Below, piece after piece: positions 20,307 through 29,560 of a stretch of DNA of 64,000 nt. Position numbers and translations under genes: made by a program. This stretch comes from Salegentibacter mishustinae (GTDB lineage: Bacteria > Bacteroidota > Bacteroidia > Flavobacteriales > Flavobacteriaceae), in contig NZ_LLKN01000002.1 of assembly GCF_002900095.1 (NCBI RefSeq), forward strand, positions 2,294,001-2,358,000, read 5' to 3'. Within the stretch, counting starts at the first letter, position 1; each line of letters begins with the position of its first letter. Under the pieces are notes generated by a model. It had not been told where the DNA came from, ran no database searches, and worked only from the letters and a program-made list of their open reading frames with translations.

Positions 20307-21089
20307 GCATCCAGGTTTTTAAGTGTGTAAATAAAATTCATATTTTAAGGGTTACCATACCCATCATTCTTTACATTCTGCTTCCTGCTCCTTCTCTACT
20401 CTTCCATTTCCTTATATATAATATTCCCGGCCTTTACTGCCTTTACCTTTTTCTGTAATGCAAAATACCAAGATTTAAAAGTTAGTCCGGACTGCATAAA
20501 GCCGGTTGCTTTGCTCCCTTTTTATAAGTCCTCCCTAATTCTAAACCTTGAAAATGGATCAGCATCAGAAAAAGGTAACAGTGAAGGCTCTGCGGGAAGT
20601 AAATCTAATATCGACAAAATGAAATCATACAAAATCCATAAAAAGGAATCGGAATTAAAAAATCGAAAAAGGAAAACGCTCAGGATACAATAAGTAAATC
20701 ACTTCAAAAAAGCTCAAAAAGCAATTATGAAGTAATAAAATATAAAATCGAGCTAAACCATAGTTTATATAAATCTCAATTATTTGATTATTTTTCTATA
20801 TTAAACTTTAAAGATTTTCTTTTCAAATCATAAAAAACAGAATTCAGTTTTTAACATTTAAAAGGCTATTAAATTCATTTTAATAGTCAACTTTTTTGTC
20901 CCTGCGGGACGAAAAGGTAGAGCAAGAGGGTAACGGGCAGAGCCCCGTTAAGAACTACCTTTTAAAATACAAATAACTGTTTATTAGTTACTTAAACAAT
21001 TTTATTCAAGGGTTCAATTTAAAAAGAAGTTGTTTTATTACTAAAAACCTTTGAAAACCATTGAGAAATGGCAGAAATATTACTAAAAA
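20307..21089. other. Non-coding stretch with a structured palindrome cluster near its right end
   Basis: Apart from the nested hairpins at 20866-20963 (listed separately) nothing is recognised. One frame is open from about 20420 to 20693 but its residue composition is random-looking and it lacks a credible start. The stretch lies between a lone small gene and a mobilisation pseudogene, so it is probably part of an eroded mobile element. Confidence 0.4.
20866..20963. repeat. Cluster of nested inverted repeats (REP-like or structured RNA)
   Basis: Three structures lie next to each other: an 8-bp stem (ctattaaa 20866-20873 with tttaatag 20879-20886); a stem around gtccc-tgc-gggac extended by T/A pairs (20893-20915); and a larger structure in which aaaaggtag (20912-20920) pairs with ctacctttt (20955-20963) and encloses taacggg/cccgtta (20931-20937 with 20944-20950). 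The GC-rich cores stand out from the AT-rich surroundings. Such dense palindromes resemble extragenic palindromic elements, but an RNA gene is also possible. Confidence 0.6.
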
Positions 21090-21430
21090 ATGGATGAAGA
21101 ATATAGAAAAGACTAGTTCGAGACTCTTAAGATCAAGACTTCCGTAGCCAAAAAATTTAGACAGTTCAGCAGGTCTTTATCTAAATCTCAATCAATGACA
21201 CTATTATCGATGGTTGATTTTTTTTTGAAATGAATAGTATTTCGTCCACTGAAATGATGGGTCTAAAAATGGAGACTCTGGAAAACCTTATCAAAAAAAG
21301 AATTAATGCAGTGTTCGCAATAACCAGGGATATGGAAAAGAATAAAGTAAACCCCACTTTAGCTGTTTTAGAATCTCTAATATTCCATTCACAAATATTT
21401 AAAATATTAGCTTTGCAAAGCAAAAATTAA
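21090..21430 (+). pseudogene. BfmA/BtgA-like mobilisation protein pseudogene
   Basis: The frame starting at ATG 21090 reads MDEEYRKD, a TAG stop at 21114-21116, then FETLKIKTSVAKKFRQFSRS, LSKSQSMTLLSMVDFF. A nine-T run at 21218-21226 shifts the frame; with one more T it would continue EMNSISSTEMMGLKMETLEN, LIKKRINAVFAITRDMEKNK, VNPTLAVLESL and end at 21430. The two halves together match the layout of the Bacteroidota BfmA/BtgA mobilisation accessory proteins (KFRxFSRxLSKSQSxTLxxMLDFF, then a coiled KKRINAVxAIxRDxEK segment). One nonsense codon and one frameshift mean it is very likely dead. It marks the region as a former mobilisable element. Confidence 0.7.
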
Positions 21431-21469
21431 TTGTCTTAAGTAAATATTACATTATAGGTTCCTGAAAAG

Positions 21470-22738
21470 ATGAATTTAAAACAGAAGAAAAAATTATTAA
21501 AGTATTTAAATATTTTAGACCATCCTGTCCGATTCAATCCTTTCGTTTTCAGTCGAGCTTTTTTACTATGGGCTTTACTTGGATTGATTGGTGGTGTAAT
21601 AGCTGGAGTTTATTGGGTTGGACTTGAATTTCTAACTCATCAATTAGCATTTTTTAATGGTTGGCAGGTAATTCCTGTAATGGCCATTAGTGGACTTTTA
21701 GCCGGGTTGATAATTCATTTCATAGGAGACCCAGGAGAAATACATTTGATTGTAAATAATATTCGATTTAATAAGGGAAAACTTGACCCAAAAAATAATC
21801 CTTCAATGGTGCTTTCCTCCCTTTTGTGTGTTGCATCAGGTGGAAGTCTGGGACCAGAAGCACCTTTGGTACAAGTTACAGGGTCAACAGGTACCTGGTT
21901 AGGAAAATTATTTCGGCTCAAGGGCGAAGAACTAAGGTCTTTAAGTATCGCAGGAATGGCTTCAGGGTTTACTGCTTTATTTGGAGCACCTTTAGGCGGT
22001 AGTTTATTTTCTTTAGAAATACTTCATCACAAGCACGCAGTAGAATATTACAAAGCCATAATTCCTGCATTTGTAGCAAGTTGTTTTAGTTATTTGGTTT
22101 TTGCCTTAATTATTCATTTGGGTCTTGGTCCTATTTGGGATCTATCTGCTTATCAATACTCAGGAATTTTTGATTTCGCTTATGCAGTTTTATTCGCAGT
22201 AATTGGGGCTGCTTTTGGATGGGCGTTTATTTTTTGCACCAAATTTTTCAAATCACTTTTTGAAAAAAAACCACTTCCTATCTATATCAAAACATTAATT
22301 GGCGGGATCTTACTTGGTATCATAGCCTTTTATTTACCACTAACAAGATACTTTGGACATCATGAGATCAACGAGTTACTTACAGGAAATTTCTCATTAA
22401 GTTTATTGTTTGCAATTTTAGTTTTTAAGATCATAGCTATTTCAATAACCGTTACCTCGGGATGGAGAGGTGGATTCATTATTCCACTATTTTTTGTTGG
22501 TACAACTTTAGGAATAATTATCCATCATCTATTTCCGTCTATTAACCTGTCTTTAGCGATTGTAAGTTGTATGGCGGCAATAAATGCTTGTGTAACTCGA
22601 ACACCAATGAGTACAACCATTTTACTGGCTACCTTAACAGGCTTTGGTCATATTATCCCAATCTTATTTGCAAGTCTCACAGGTTATTTTTTAGCTCCTA
22701 GAATACCTTTTATAGGTTCACAATTGGGAAAGGAGTAA
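21470..22738 (+). CDS. ClC-family voltage-gated chloride channel or chloride/proton antiporter
   Basis: This 422-residue protein has many membrane helices. The ClC signatures are present: GGSLGPEAP (residues 124-132) corresponds to the GREGP motif, with E130 in the gating-glutamate position, and GWRGGFIIP (about 330-340) corresponds to GxFxP. The conserved gating Glu argues for a proton-coupled exchanger or a gated channel. The C-terminus has no CBS domains. It sits just downstream of the mobilisation pseudogene and convergent with the DnaC-like module, so it may be cargo of that element. Confidence 0.9.
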   Translation: MNLKQKKKLLKYLNILDHPVRFNPFVFSRAFLLWALLGLIGGVIAGVYWVGLEFLTHQLAFFNGWQVIPVMAISGLLAGLIIHFIGDPGEIHLIVNNIRFNKGKLDPKNNPSMVLSSLLCVASGGSLGPEAPLVQVTGSTGTWLGKLFRLKGEELRSLSIAGMASGFTALFGAPLGGSLFSLEILHHKHAVEYYKAIIPAFVASCFSYLVFALIIHLGLGPIWDLSAYQYSGIFDFAYAVLFAVIGAAFGWAFIFCTKFFKSLFEKKPLPIYIKTLIGGILLGIIAFYLPLTRYFGHHEINELLTGNFSLSLLFAILVFKIIAISITVTSGWRGGFIIPLFFVGTTLGIIIHHLFPSINLSLAIVSCMAAINACVTRTPMSTTILLATLTGFGHIIPILFASLTGYFLAPRIPFIGSQLGKE

Positions 22739-22777
22739 TTAGGTTCTGAAGGTACATACTGAAAATTAACTATCAAG

Positions 22778-23434
22778 CTATTTTCTTTTATCGGCAGTTT
22801 TTTCATCAAAAGTGACCAAATTAAAAAGCTGGCGCATTCTGCTTTTTACCCTCGATCCATAGCGCTCTTCAAGTTCATCGGAATCTAAATTTGTTGTAGC
22901 GTGAGTTCTTATTTTATGACTAAGAAACAATTCATATCGGGAAAGTAGAATTTCTCCCATCACATTGCAATCCTGACCATAGAACCTTCCTGCCGGTTCA
23001 ACACCAAGGTCATCAAAGCATAAATAACTGCTATTTCCATAATCTTCAATTGTTTTAAACCCTAAATGGTGAAAAGCAAAAGCAATATTTCTGCAGGGAA
23101 TAACCTGATATTCTTTTTGGTGGGGCACCAGGTATCGTAACAGCTTAAGAAAGCTTGTTTTTCCACAACCCACAGGCCCGGTTAGTAAAATTCCTTTTGC
23201 AGGATCAAGATCGAATTCCTGGCATTTTTCCTTATCCGCAATGATGTAATTACAAAGTTTGAAAAGTAATTTTTCATCTTTTCTGTACAGCTGAAATTCT
23301 TTTCCAAAGAGCATCTTGCCTTTTACCTGGAGATATTCTAGCATCAGTGGAAAATCATAAAATACTTCTTTTCCTCTAAATTTTCCAATCTTATAAACCA
23401 CTCCGCCTTCTATTATTTCACAAGGGTTTTCCAT
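22778..23434 (-). CDS. DnaC/IstB-like ATPase
   Basis: This 218-residue AAA+ protein has Walker A GPVGCGKTS (residues 86-94), Walker B YLCFDDLG (D139-D140) and a sensor-like region HATTNLDSDELEERYGSRVKSRM, typical of DnaC/IstB helicase-loader relatives. Its start overlaps the end of the upstream gene by 17 bp. The set of HTH protein, middle protein and ATPase resembles the replication or excision modules of Bacteroidota mobile elements, so a role in element replication is likely. No transposase gene is adjacent, so an IstB role in an IS21 element is less likely. Confidence 0.8.
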   Translation of the reverse strand: MENPCEIIEGGVVYKIGKFRGKEVFYDFPLMLEYLQVKGKMLFGKEFQLYRKDEKLLFKLCNYIIADKEKCQEFDLDPAKGILLTGPVGCGKTSFLKLLRYLVPHQKEYQVIPCRNIAFAFHHLGFKTIEDYGNSSYLCFDDLGVEPAGRFYGQDCNVMGEILLSRYELFLSHKIRTHATTNLDSDELEERYGSRVKSRMRQLFNLVTFDEKTADKRK

Positions 23435-24125
23435 AGTTCTTTTCTTTTTTAATTTTTAAATAATCAGGATTTTTCATTTTTAAATTCTGCTGAATCTCTT
23501 TAGATTTTTTCATCCACCGATGTGCTAAAGTCTGCCAGTTTACTACTGGGGTATCGCGATTAATTTTCCAACCTACAGCTTCGTAGTGTAGATAGAATTT
23601 AGAAGCTTCATTATCTGGCCAACCTTTTTCTTTAAAATATTTTAAAACTTCAAATTCACTTTTTGGCCAATAAGTTTTATTCTGTTTAATATGTTTAATA
23701 TTGTTTATTTCATATACCGAAGCTATTTCGCTACTCTTACCGGACTCTTCTGCAACCTGTTCTAAAAAAGTTTCAAACTTATCCAGATCATCTACACTAC
23801 AAATTGAATGCTCATCTTCTGCTTGTTCCTCACTAGTCCAAAAAATGGACATCTTAACCTGGCTACCCTTTAAGGGGTTTTTAGAAGGCAAGTACAAAAT
23901 GTAATTCCAATCACTTAATTCTCTAATGCATTTATGGTAAGTTGAAAGCGAACCAACCTTTGAAGCTTCCATAATTTCCTGCCTTTGTATATAGAATTGT
24001 TTACAAAACCTAAATACATTCCAATACTGGAATAAAGCATAGTAAATACTTACGTGTGAGGGATTTAACCGTTTGTCTTCATTAAATCGATAGAAAACCT
24101 CGGTAAGATGTTTTATGTAATTCAT
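23418..24125 (-). CDS. Replication-associated protein of a mobile element (unnamed family)
   Basis: The start chosen is ATG 24125 (MNYIKHLTEVFYRF, 235 residues), one base past the stop of the HTH gene; a GTG at 24134 is nine bases upstream. The N-terminal half resembles a winged-helix replication-initiation domain: NPSHVSIYYALFQYWNVFRF, then a ASKVGSLSTYHKCIRELSDW helix-turn-helix and a wing ending with MSIFW. The C-terminal part (about 150-225) has the WPKSEFEVLKYFKEKGWPDN, ASKFYLHYEAVGW region often found in phage or plasmid replication proteins. The exact role is inferred from neighbours. Confidence 0.6.
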   Translation of the reverse strand: MNYIKHLTEVFYRFNEDKRLNPSHVSIYYALFQYWNVFRFCKQFYIQRQEIMEASKVGSLSTYHKCIRELSDWNYILYLPSKNPLKGSQVKMSIFWTSEEQAEDEHSICSVDDLDKFETFLEQVAEESGKSSEIASVYEINNIKHIKQNKTYWPKSEFEVLKYFKEKGWPDNEASKFYLHYEAVGWKINRDTPVVNWQTLAHRWMKKSKEIQQNLKMKNPDYLKIKKEKNYGKPL

Positions 24126-24126
24126 A

Positions 24127-24405
24127 TTAATCACTGTTATCTATCTTATACTTCTCCATTAATCGTTGCACGTCTTCCCAGTCATAAAAGACGGTACCCC
24201 CTATTTTTGTGTAAGGAAGATTCCCATTTATTCGGATATTCTGTAAAGTTCCCCAACTAATATCTAGCAGTTTTCTCACTTCAGAAGATTTCAAATACCT
24301 TTTATGGATTCCGGTTGAATGCTCTCTCAGTAATTTTTTAAGCTCCTCAAATAACTCTAGCTTAAAATTCATTAGATCATCGGTGGTAATTATTTCTTTT
24401 GGCAT
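24127..24405 (-). CDS. Excisionase-like helix-turn-helix protein
   Basis: This 92-residue protein has a MerR/excisionase type HTH: YLKSSEVRKLLDISWGTLQN, IRINGNLPYTKIGGTVFYDW and EDVQRLMEKY. This is the HTH_17 layout found in the small DNA-binding proteins of Bacteroidota integrative and mobilisable elements. It is the first gene of a three-gene module. An imperfect inverted repeat lies 20-60 bp upstream. Confidence 0.85.
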   Translation of the reverse strand: MPKEIITTDDLMNFKLELFEELKKLLREHSTGIHKRYLKSSEVRKLLDISWGTLQNIRINGNLPYTKIGGTVFYDWEDVQRLMEKYKIDNSD

Positions 24406-24425
24406 TTTTAAAATGGTTTTAGTTT

Positions 24426-24467
24426 AAAATCCCACCGATGGTTATACTTTTTACACGGCGGGATTTT
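24426..24467 (-). promoter_or_regulatory. Imperfect inverted repeat upstream of the excisionase-like gene
   Basis: aaaatcccaccg (24426-24437) and cggcgggatttt (24456-24467) are inverted copies with one mismatch, separated by 18 bases. The position just upstream of the HTH gene suggests an operator for autoregulation or a 5' leader hairpin. Confidence 0.45.
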
Positions 24468-24816
24468 GTTGATTTGACTTCTAATACAAATTTGAGTAGC
24501 TTTAAGAAAATAATTTCACTAGTTCCACCTGACTACGAGAAAATTTAACACCATTCCTAAATGGACGTAAATGAGGCTGAAATTGAGGAGTTTGGACAAT
24601 TTTGAAGAGAAAAAATTTTAAAAAGGGAATAGAAATTGCATTTTCGGAGTTACGTTCACCTACCGAAAATTATAGCTCATTTTCACGGTTCACTTTTTGT
24701 TAAAAATTTCAGGTAATTTTCGTCCAGAAATTGGGTGAAACTAGCTTTCCTACCCTTATTATATAGCAATTACCCAGCTTGATTAAAGACTACTCAAATA
24801 GGGAAATTATATTTAC
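24468..24816. other. Non-coding stretch upstream of the HTH module
   Basis: There is no gene in any frame. It lies between the divergent starts of the minus-strand HTH module and the plus-strand small gene at 24913. It ends in two direct copies of a motif described at 24817-24881. Confidence 0.4.
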
Positions 24817-24881
24817 GACGCCATATTTTATAGCTCATTAGGATAAAACAAATAAGAAGACGCCATATTTTGTCGCCAGTT
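24817..24881 (+). promoter_or_regulatory. Two direct copies of a gacgccatatttt motif
   Basis: Copy one begins at 24817 and copy two at 24859, exactly 42 bp apart. The first 13 bases (gacgccatatttt) are identical and the next dozen are partly conserved. Copy two continues gtcgccagtt, which recurs with small changes at 29507-29530 upstream of another small gene. It is probably a promoter or regulator site. Confidence 0.4.
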
Positions 24882-24912
24882 AGATATATTATTGCAGTAC
24901 AAAATAAAAGCG

Positions 24913-25149
24913 ATGCGAACATTAGAAATAAAACTTTCCGAAGAACAATACCAACATATTCAGGAAGAGATCCAATATGGCGGCAGGAAAAACCTTGAAG
25001 AAGAAACGATGGGAGGCTATGAAATTACGCTTCACGTTGGTGTGCCTAATATCTATACTTATCTGGAGATGAATTATATTAATAAAATAGATCTGGGCGA
25101 AGTGGAGTGGAGTTTTAAAAATCTTAATAAACAATCTTCCGATAACTAA
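24913..25149 (+). CDS. Small hypothetical protein (78 residues)
   Basis: The start ATG 24913 gives MRTLEIKLSEEQYQHIQEEI, then GGRKNLEEETMGGYEITLHV and a short acidic tail. The first in-frame codon of the open frame, at 24892, is not a standard start with upstream sequence support. Predicted structure is helix, then strands. No family is recognised. The regulatory motif repeated 30-95 bp upstream supports expression. Confidence 0.6.
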   Translation: MRTLEIKLSEEQYQHIQEEIQYGGRKNLEEETMGGYEITLHVGVPNIYTYLEMNYINKIDLGEVEWSFKNLNKQSSDN

Positions 25150-25318
25150 AGGATAGAAAGAAAAGGCAGCTGCTAGAAACCTCGATTTCAAACCTAATGT
25201 ATTGGAGTCCAATTATATTAAAGTGCTTATTGATATTTCTATACTAACAGGAATAAACGCTTAATAATCCTTTTTATGGCCTATCGCCTAACCTGGAGAA
25301 TAAGTTCTTAACTGATAT

Positions 25319-25355
25319 AAAAAACCCGATACTATCATTGATAATATCGGGTTTT
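25319..25355 (-). terminator. Terminator 3' of katG, probably bidirectional
   Basis: An 11-bp stem (aaaacccgata 25321-25331 with tatcgggtttt 25345-25355) has a 13-base loop. In the minus direction it ends with six T, 20 bp past the katG stop. Confidence 0.85.
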
Positions 25356-25375
25356 GAATATAAGCTGAATGAAGT

Positions 25376-27673
25376 TTAATCGTCTTTAACGTCGTATCTA
25401 TCCAGCATCATCACTTTATCCCATGCTTTCACAAAATCTTTAATAAATCGTTCTTTTCCATCATCAGCGCCGTATACTTCGGCGATATTTCGCAGTTGTG
25501 CATTAGAACCAAAAATCAGGTCGCAACGGGTCGCTGTATATTTAATATTTCCGGTCTCTCGATCTCTAATGTCAAAAAGCATTTCCCTGTCGTTCTGAGG
25601 AACCCATTCATAGTCCATACTTAAAAGAACCTTGAAGAAATCGGTGCTTAAAGTTCCAGGACGATCAGTAAAAACTCCGTGTTTGGAGTGATCAAAATTT
25701 TGATCCAAAACTCTAAGGCCGGCAGTTAGAACAGTCCATTCCGGTGCATTTAGCGTAAGTAGCTGTGCGCGATCCAGGAAGATTCTTTCAGCAGGTATGT
25801 TGTAACCCACTTTATCATTGTGATAATTTTTAAAACCATCTGAAACTGGTTTCAGCCAGTCAAAACTTTCCACGTCGGTCTGCTCTGCAATGGCATCTGT
25901 ACGGCCTGGAGTAAAAGGTACATTTACGTCGAAGCCACCATCTTTGGATGCCTTTTCGATAGCTGCACAACCGCCAAGCACTACAAGGTCTGCCAGGGAA
26001 ACCCTTTTGTTTCCAGACTGGTTTCCGTTGAAATCATCTTTGATCGATCTTAGCGTTGACAAAACTTTATTGAGTTCATCAGGTCTGTTTAGATCCCAAT
26101 TATTTTGTGGCTCCAACGCGATACGAGCACCATTGGCTCCTCCACGCTTATCTGAATCACGATAAATAGCTGCAGAAGACCAGGCTGCTGAAACCAATGC
26201 CGAAACCGAGAGGCCGCTGTCCAGAATATTTTGTTTTAGGCTGGTGATTTCTGCTTCCTCAATAAGATCGAAATCTCTTTTTGGTACCGGATCCTGCCAT
26301 ATTAAATCCTCTTCTGGAACTTCCGGCCCCAGGTAACGATCTTTTGGACCCATGTCTCTATGAGTCAATTTATACCAGGCTTTTGAAAAGGCGTTGGTGA
26401 AATACTCAAAGTCATTCAGGAATTTTTGACAGATTTCATTATAAGCAGGATCTACTTTTAGAGCAATATCTGAGGTCATCATCATCAAGTCGTTCATCTT
26501 TCCTTCCTCATGAGCATCCGGTGTTTTGGGAGCATTTGGATCCTTGGGAGTCCATTGAATTGCTCCGGCAGGACTTTCAGTCTTTTCCCATTCAAATTTG
26601 AAAAGATTTATGAGGTAATTATTATCCCAGCTTGTAGGGTCGGGCGTCCAGGAACCTTCAATTCCGTTGGTCATGGTGTATTTTCCAAAGCCGGTTCCTT
26701 CAGAATTTTGCCAGCCCATACCCATAGCCTGCATTGGTGCTGCTTCTGGAGCAGGACCAATTTTATCTGCGCTCGCCATTCCATGGCTTTTTCCGAAGGC
26801 ATGTCCACCTGCGATCAATGCAACGGTTTCCTCATCGTTCATCGCCATACGCTTAAAAGATTCACGAATGGCCATTGCAGAGTCCTTAGGTTCGCCGTTT
26901 CCGCCGGGACCTTCAGGATTTACATAGATCAGAGCCTGGTGTGTTGCGGCCAATGGGTTCTCCAGGTCACGGTTCGGATCTGATGGTTCTCCTTTCCAGC
27001 GTAAATTCTGGGTTACCATCTCCTCAGGGTGCCCGTCATAATACTCCCCAACTTTAGATTCTTTAAAAGGCTTACCGTTCCAGAATTCAGGTCCCCAATA
27101 AGTGCTGCGATCGGGCTCCCAGGCATCACGACGCCCACCTCCAAAACCGAATGTTGGGAAATTCATGATCTCCAAAGCACAGTTTCCGGTAAGTACAATA
27201 AGATCTGCCCAGGAAAGAGAAGCTCCGTATTTTTGTTTTATAGGCCAAAGTAGTCTTCTGGATTTATCGATATTTCCGTTGTCCCACCAGGAATTAATAG
27301 GACCGAAACGTTGCAGTGCCTGCCCTGCTCCTCCACGACCATCTGCAATACGATAAGTCCCGGCAGAATGCCAGGCCATTCGAATCATTTGAGGGCCATA
27401 GTTATTATAATCTGCCGGCCACCAGTCTTTGGAGTCCACCAGCATTGCTTTTATATCTTTCTTTAATTCCTGAAGATCAATTTTATTGAAAGCTTCCTTA
27501 TAATTTTCATCGCTCAACGGGTTTGCTACCGGTTGTTCCTGGTGAAGTAACTCTACCTGTAATCGGTTAGGCCACCAGTCGTCAAGTTGCGGTGATTTTC
27601 CCATCGCTCCGCCAACTCTGGTTCCTCTAAAAGGACACTGAGCCAGGTTTTCTGGATTATCCATGTTTTTCAT
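25376..27673 (-). CDS. katG: Bifunctional catalase-peroxidase KatG
   Basis: This heme enzyme removes hydrogen peroxide by catalase and peroxidase reactions. It is 765 residues, the normal length for two fused peroxidase-type halves. The active site is visible: R98, W101 and H102 in IRMAWHSAG on the distal side, and proximal H291 in [10 protein letters not shown]. The W101-Y250-M276 triad would form the covalent adduct needed for catalase activity; the 26-residue Y-M spacing equals that of the Mycobacterium enzyme. No signal peptide is seen, so it is cytoplasmic. The upstream 300 bp hold no obvious regulator site. Confidence 0.97.
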   Translation of the reverse strand: MKNMDNPENLAQCPFRGTRVGGAMGKSPQLDDWWPNRLQVELLHQEQPVANPLSDENYKEAFNKIDLQELKKDIKAMLVDSKDWWPADYNNYGPQMIRMAWHSAGTYRIADGRGGAGQALQRFGPINSWWDNGNIDKSRRLLWPIKQKYGASLSWADLIVLTGNCALEIMNFPTFGFGGGRRDAWEPDRSTYWGPEFWNGKPFKESKVGEYYDGHPEEMVTQNLRWKGEPSDPNRDLENPLAATHQALIYVNPEGPGGNGEPKDSAMAIRESFKRMAMNDEETVALIAGGHAFGKSHGMASADKIGPAPEAAPMQAMGMGWQNSEGTGFGKYTMTNGIEGSWTPDPTSWDNNYLINLFKFEWEKTESPAGAIQWTPKDPNAPKTPDAHEEGKMNDLMMMTSDIALKVDPAYNEICQKFLNDFEYFTNAFSKAWYKLTHRDMGPKDRYLGPEVPEEDLIWQDPVPKRDFDLIEEAEITSLKQNILDSGLSVSALVSAAWSSAAIYRDSDKRGGANGARIALEPQNNWDLNRPDELNKVLSTLRSIKDDFNGNQSGNKRVSLADLVVLGGCAAIEKASKDGGFDVNVPFTPGRTDAIAEQTDVESFDWLKPVSDGFKNYHNDKVGYNIPAERIFLDRAQLLTLNAPEWTVLTAGLRVLDQNFDHSKHGVFTDRPGTLSTDFFKVLLSMDYEWVPQNDREMLFDIRDRETGNIKYTATRCDLIFGSNAQLRNIAEVYGADDGKERFIKDFVKAWDKVMMLDRYDVKDD

Positions 27674-27998
27674 AATAATAAGTATTCTTGGATTAAATAA
27701 TAATTTTAATGTCGATTGGCTATTATCTTTCCCGGTAACAAATTTTCAGTTCTAGCCTTGTAACCTGACCTAATGATCCAATACCGAAGAGCTATAGTGA
27801 TCTTTTAAATAGATATTGAAAAAAGGAAGAAAAATGTAGTCGTAATTATCGTTTGATTTTAAAAAGTAGAATTTAGGCAGATACTGACTAAATATAGGGT
27901 CTACAACCGTTAATTTTTTTTTAAAACATATGATTACACTAAAGACATTTTGAATTATCTTTCCCATTAAACCACGGTTTTATCTAATCCGCTGAGAA
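27674..27998. other. Divergent promoter region between katG and the MATE gene
   Basis: This is 325 bp without a credible gene. The two neighbours are transcribed away from it, so both promoters should lie here. No clear TAnnTTTG element with a correctly spaced -33 was found on either strand. Confidence 0.4.
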
Positions 27999-29423
27999 AT
28001 GGAAGAAAGTTCTCAATCAATACCGGTAAAGTCGCCTAAAAGGAATTTGTGGAAAGCACTTTTAGAAGCTATTAAAGGTACAGAGGTCGATTATACTACA
28101 ATCAGTCTGAATCGTGCTATATTTCTTTTAGCCGTTCCTATGATTCTTGAACTGGTTATGGAATCAACCTTTGCACTGGTTGACATTTATTTTGTTGGTA
28201 AGCTGGGAGCCTCAGCTGTGGCCTCTGTAGGTCTTACTGAAACCTATTTGTTTCTGTTATATTCTATTGGAATGGGACTCGCTATGGCAGTAACAGCAAT
28301 CATTGCCAGGCGAATTGGTGAGAAGAAAGGAGAAAATGCAGCTGAATCTGCCGTGCAATCCATCATCCTTGCCATTCTATTCGCTATACCATTTTCCATA
28401 GCGGGGATTTTTTATGCTGAAGAACTTTTAGGCCTAATGGGAGCAGACGATTGGACTCTTACTAATGGCATTTCCTATTTTCAATGGATGTTAGGAGGGA
28501 ATGTAGTAATAATGTTGCTATTTGTTATTAATGCGGTTTTTCGCGGGGCGGGAGATGCAGCTATAGCCATGTGGGTATTGGGAATCGCCAATGGAATAAA
28601 TATCGTTCTGGATCCTTTGCTGATCTTTGGATGGGGACCAATTCCTTCTATGGGATTGGAAGGTGCAGCCATCGCAACCAATATTGGTCGCAGCCTGGGG
28701 GTACTCGTGCAGCTATGGATATTATTCCGAGGAGGAAAACACATTAAGGTGAAACTTTCACAATTGTATTGGAATACCAAAGCTATGCTCATTATTTTAA
28801 AAACATCAATGGGCGGCATAGGTCAAATGATCATAGGGATGACTTCCTGGATATTTTTAATGCGGATCCTGGCAGATATAGGAAGCGAAGCTGTGGCAGG
28901 AGCCACCATTGCACTTAGAATAATGTTATTTTGTATGATGCCTGCCTGGGGACTTTCTAATGCAGCCACTACCCTTGTAGGTCAAAACCTGGGCGCGAAA
29001 GATCCTCAACGAGCAGAATCCAGCATCTGGAAAATCGGTAAATATAATATGATCTTCTTGCTCCTGGTGTCAATTGTATTCTTCTTCTTTAATGAAAGGC
29101 TTATTGGATATTTTTCAGATACTCCCGAAGTAATTAAAGTAGGAGGAAAATGGTTGGAGATCCTTTCCTATTCCTTTTTCATTTATGGTTGGTGGATGGT
29201 AACCACCCAGGCATTTAATGGCTCTGGAGATACCACCACTCCAACAAAAATTAATTTTGTGTTTTTTTGGTTGATCCAGATTCCACTGGCTTATTTCCTC
29301 GCAATAAATCAGGATTGGGGATACTCTGGTGTATTTTGGGCTGTGTTTTTTTCAGAAACAAGCGCGGCTATCTTTACACTTTGGCTTTTTACCCGGGGAA
29401 AATGGAAAACTCAAAAAGTATAA
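27999..29423 (+). CDS. MATE-family multidrug/toxin exporter
   Basis: This 474-residue protein has twelve membrane helices. The first half contains the usual family segment LAVPMILELVMESTFALVDI, YFVGKLGASAVASVGLTE, and the second half has the equivalent TTLVGQNLGAKDPQRAESS repeat. These proteins export cationic drugs or metabolites using a sodium or proton gradient. It has an unusually long cytoplasmic N-terminus (about 40 residues) before the first helix. It is divergent from katG. Confidence 0.9.
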   Translation: MEESSQSIPVKSPKRNLWKALLEAIKGTEVDYTTISLNRAIFLLAVPMILELVMESTFALVDIYFVGKLGASAVASVGLTETYLFLLYSIGMGLAMAVTAIIARRIGEKKGENAAESAVQSIILAILFAIPFSIAGIFYAEELLGLMGADDWTLTNGISYFQWMLGGNVVIMLLFVINAVFRGAGDAAIAMWVLGIANGINIVLDPLLIFGWGPIPSMGLEGAAIATNIGRSLGVLVQLWILFRGGKHIKVKLSQLYWNTKAMLIILKTSMGGIGQMIIGMTSWIFLMRILADIGSEAVAGATIALRIMLFCMMPAWGLSNAATTLVGQNLGAKDPQRAESSIWKIGKYNMIFLLLVSIVFFFFNERLIGYFSDTPEVIKVGGKWLEILSYSFFIYGWWMVTTQAFNGSGDTTTPTKINFVFFWLIQIPLAYFLAINQDWGYSGVFWAVFFSETSAAIFTLWLFTRGKWKTQKV

Positions 29424-29506
29424 ACTTAGATTTTAATCGGCGCTATCCAATTATTTATTCCTTCCAGGCTTTTCGAACATTTTCAAAAGCCAAAATTTAT
29501 TTATAG

Positions 29507-29532
29507 GCGTCATATTTTGTCGTGCCAGTTTG
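29507..29532 (+). promoter_or_regulatory. Third copy of the catattttgtcg motif
   Basis: ggcgtcatattttgtcgtgccagttt differs from the copy at 24859 by two substitutions near its left end and a two-base insertion. It lies 29 bp upstream of the start of a small gene, as the other copy does. Confidence 0.4.
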
Positions 29533-29560
29533 TTTAATTTGCTATATCAAAAATGAAAGA

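Noticed and set aside
20511-20693. Plus-strand 60-codon frame rich in Lys, Ser and Glu
   Set aside because: No proper start, no recognisable fold; the open frame continues upstream without an ATG in random-looking sequence.
21181-21423. Minus-strand 80-codon frame with hydrophobic stretches
   Set aside because: It is antisense to the BfmA/BtgA-like pseudogene, whose protein similarity is much more convincing.
22778-23434. IstB of an IS21 element
   Set aside because: There is no IstA transposase next to it, and the upstream HTH and replication-like genes fit a replication or excision module better.
25890-27356. Plus-strand frames within the katG region
   Set aside because: They are complementary shadows of a highly conserved gene, with no signals of their own.
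29267-29506. Plus-strand 79-codon frame at the end of the MATE gene
   Set aside because: It overlaps the 3' part of the MATE gene in another frame and has no credible start or composition.
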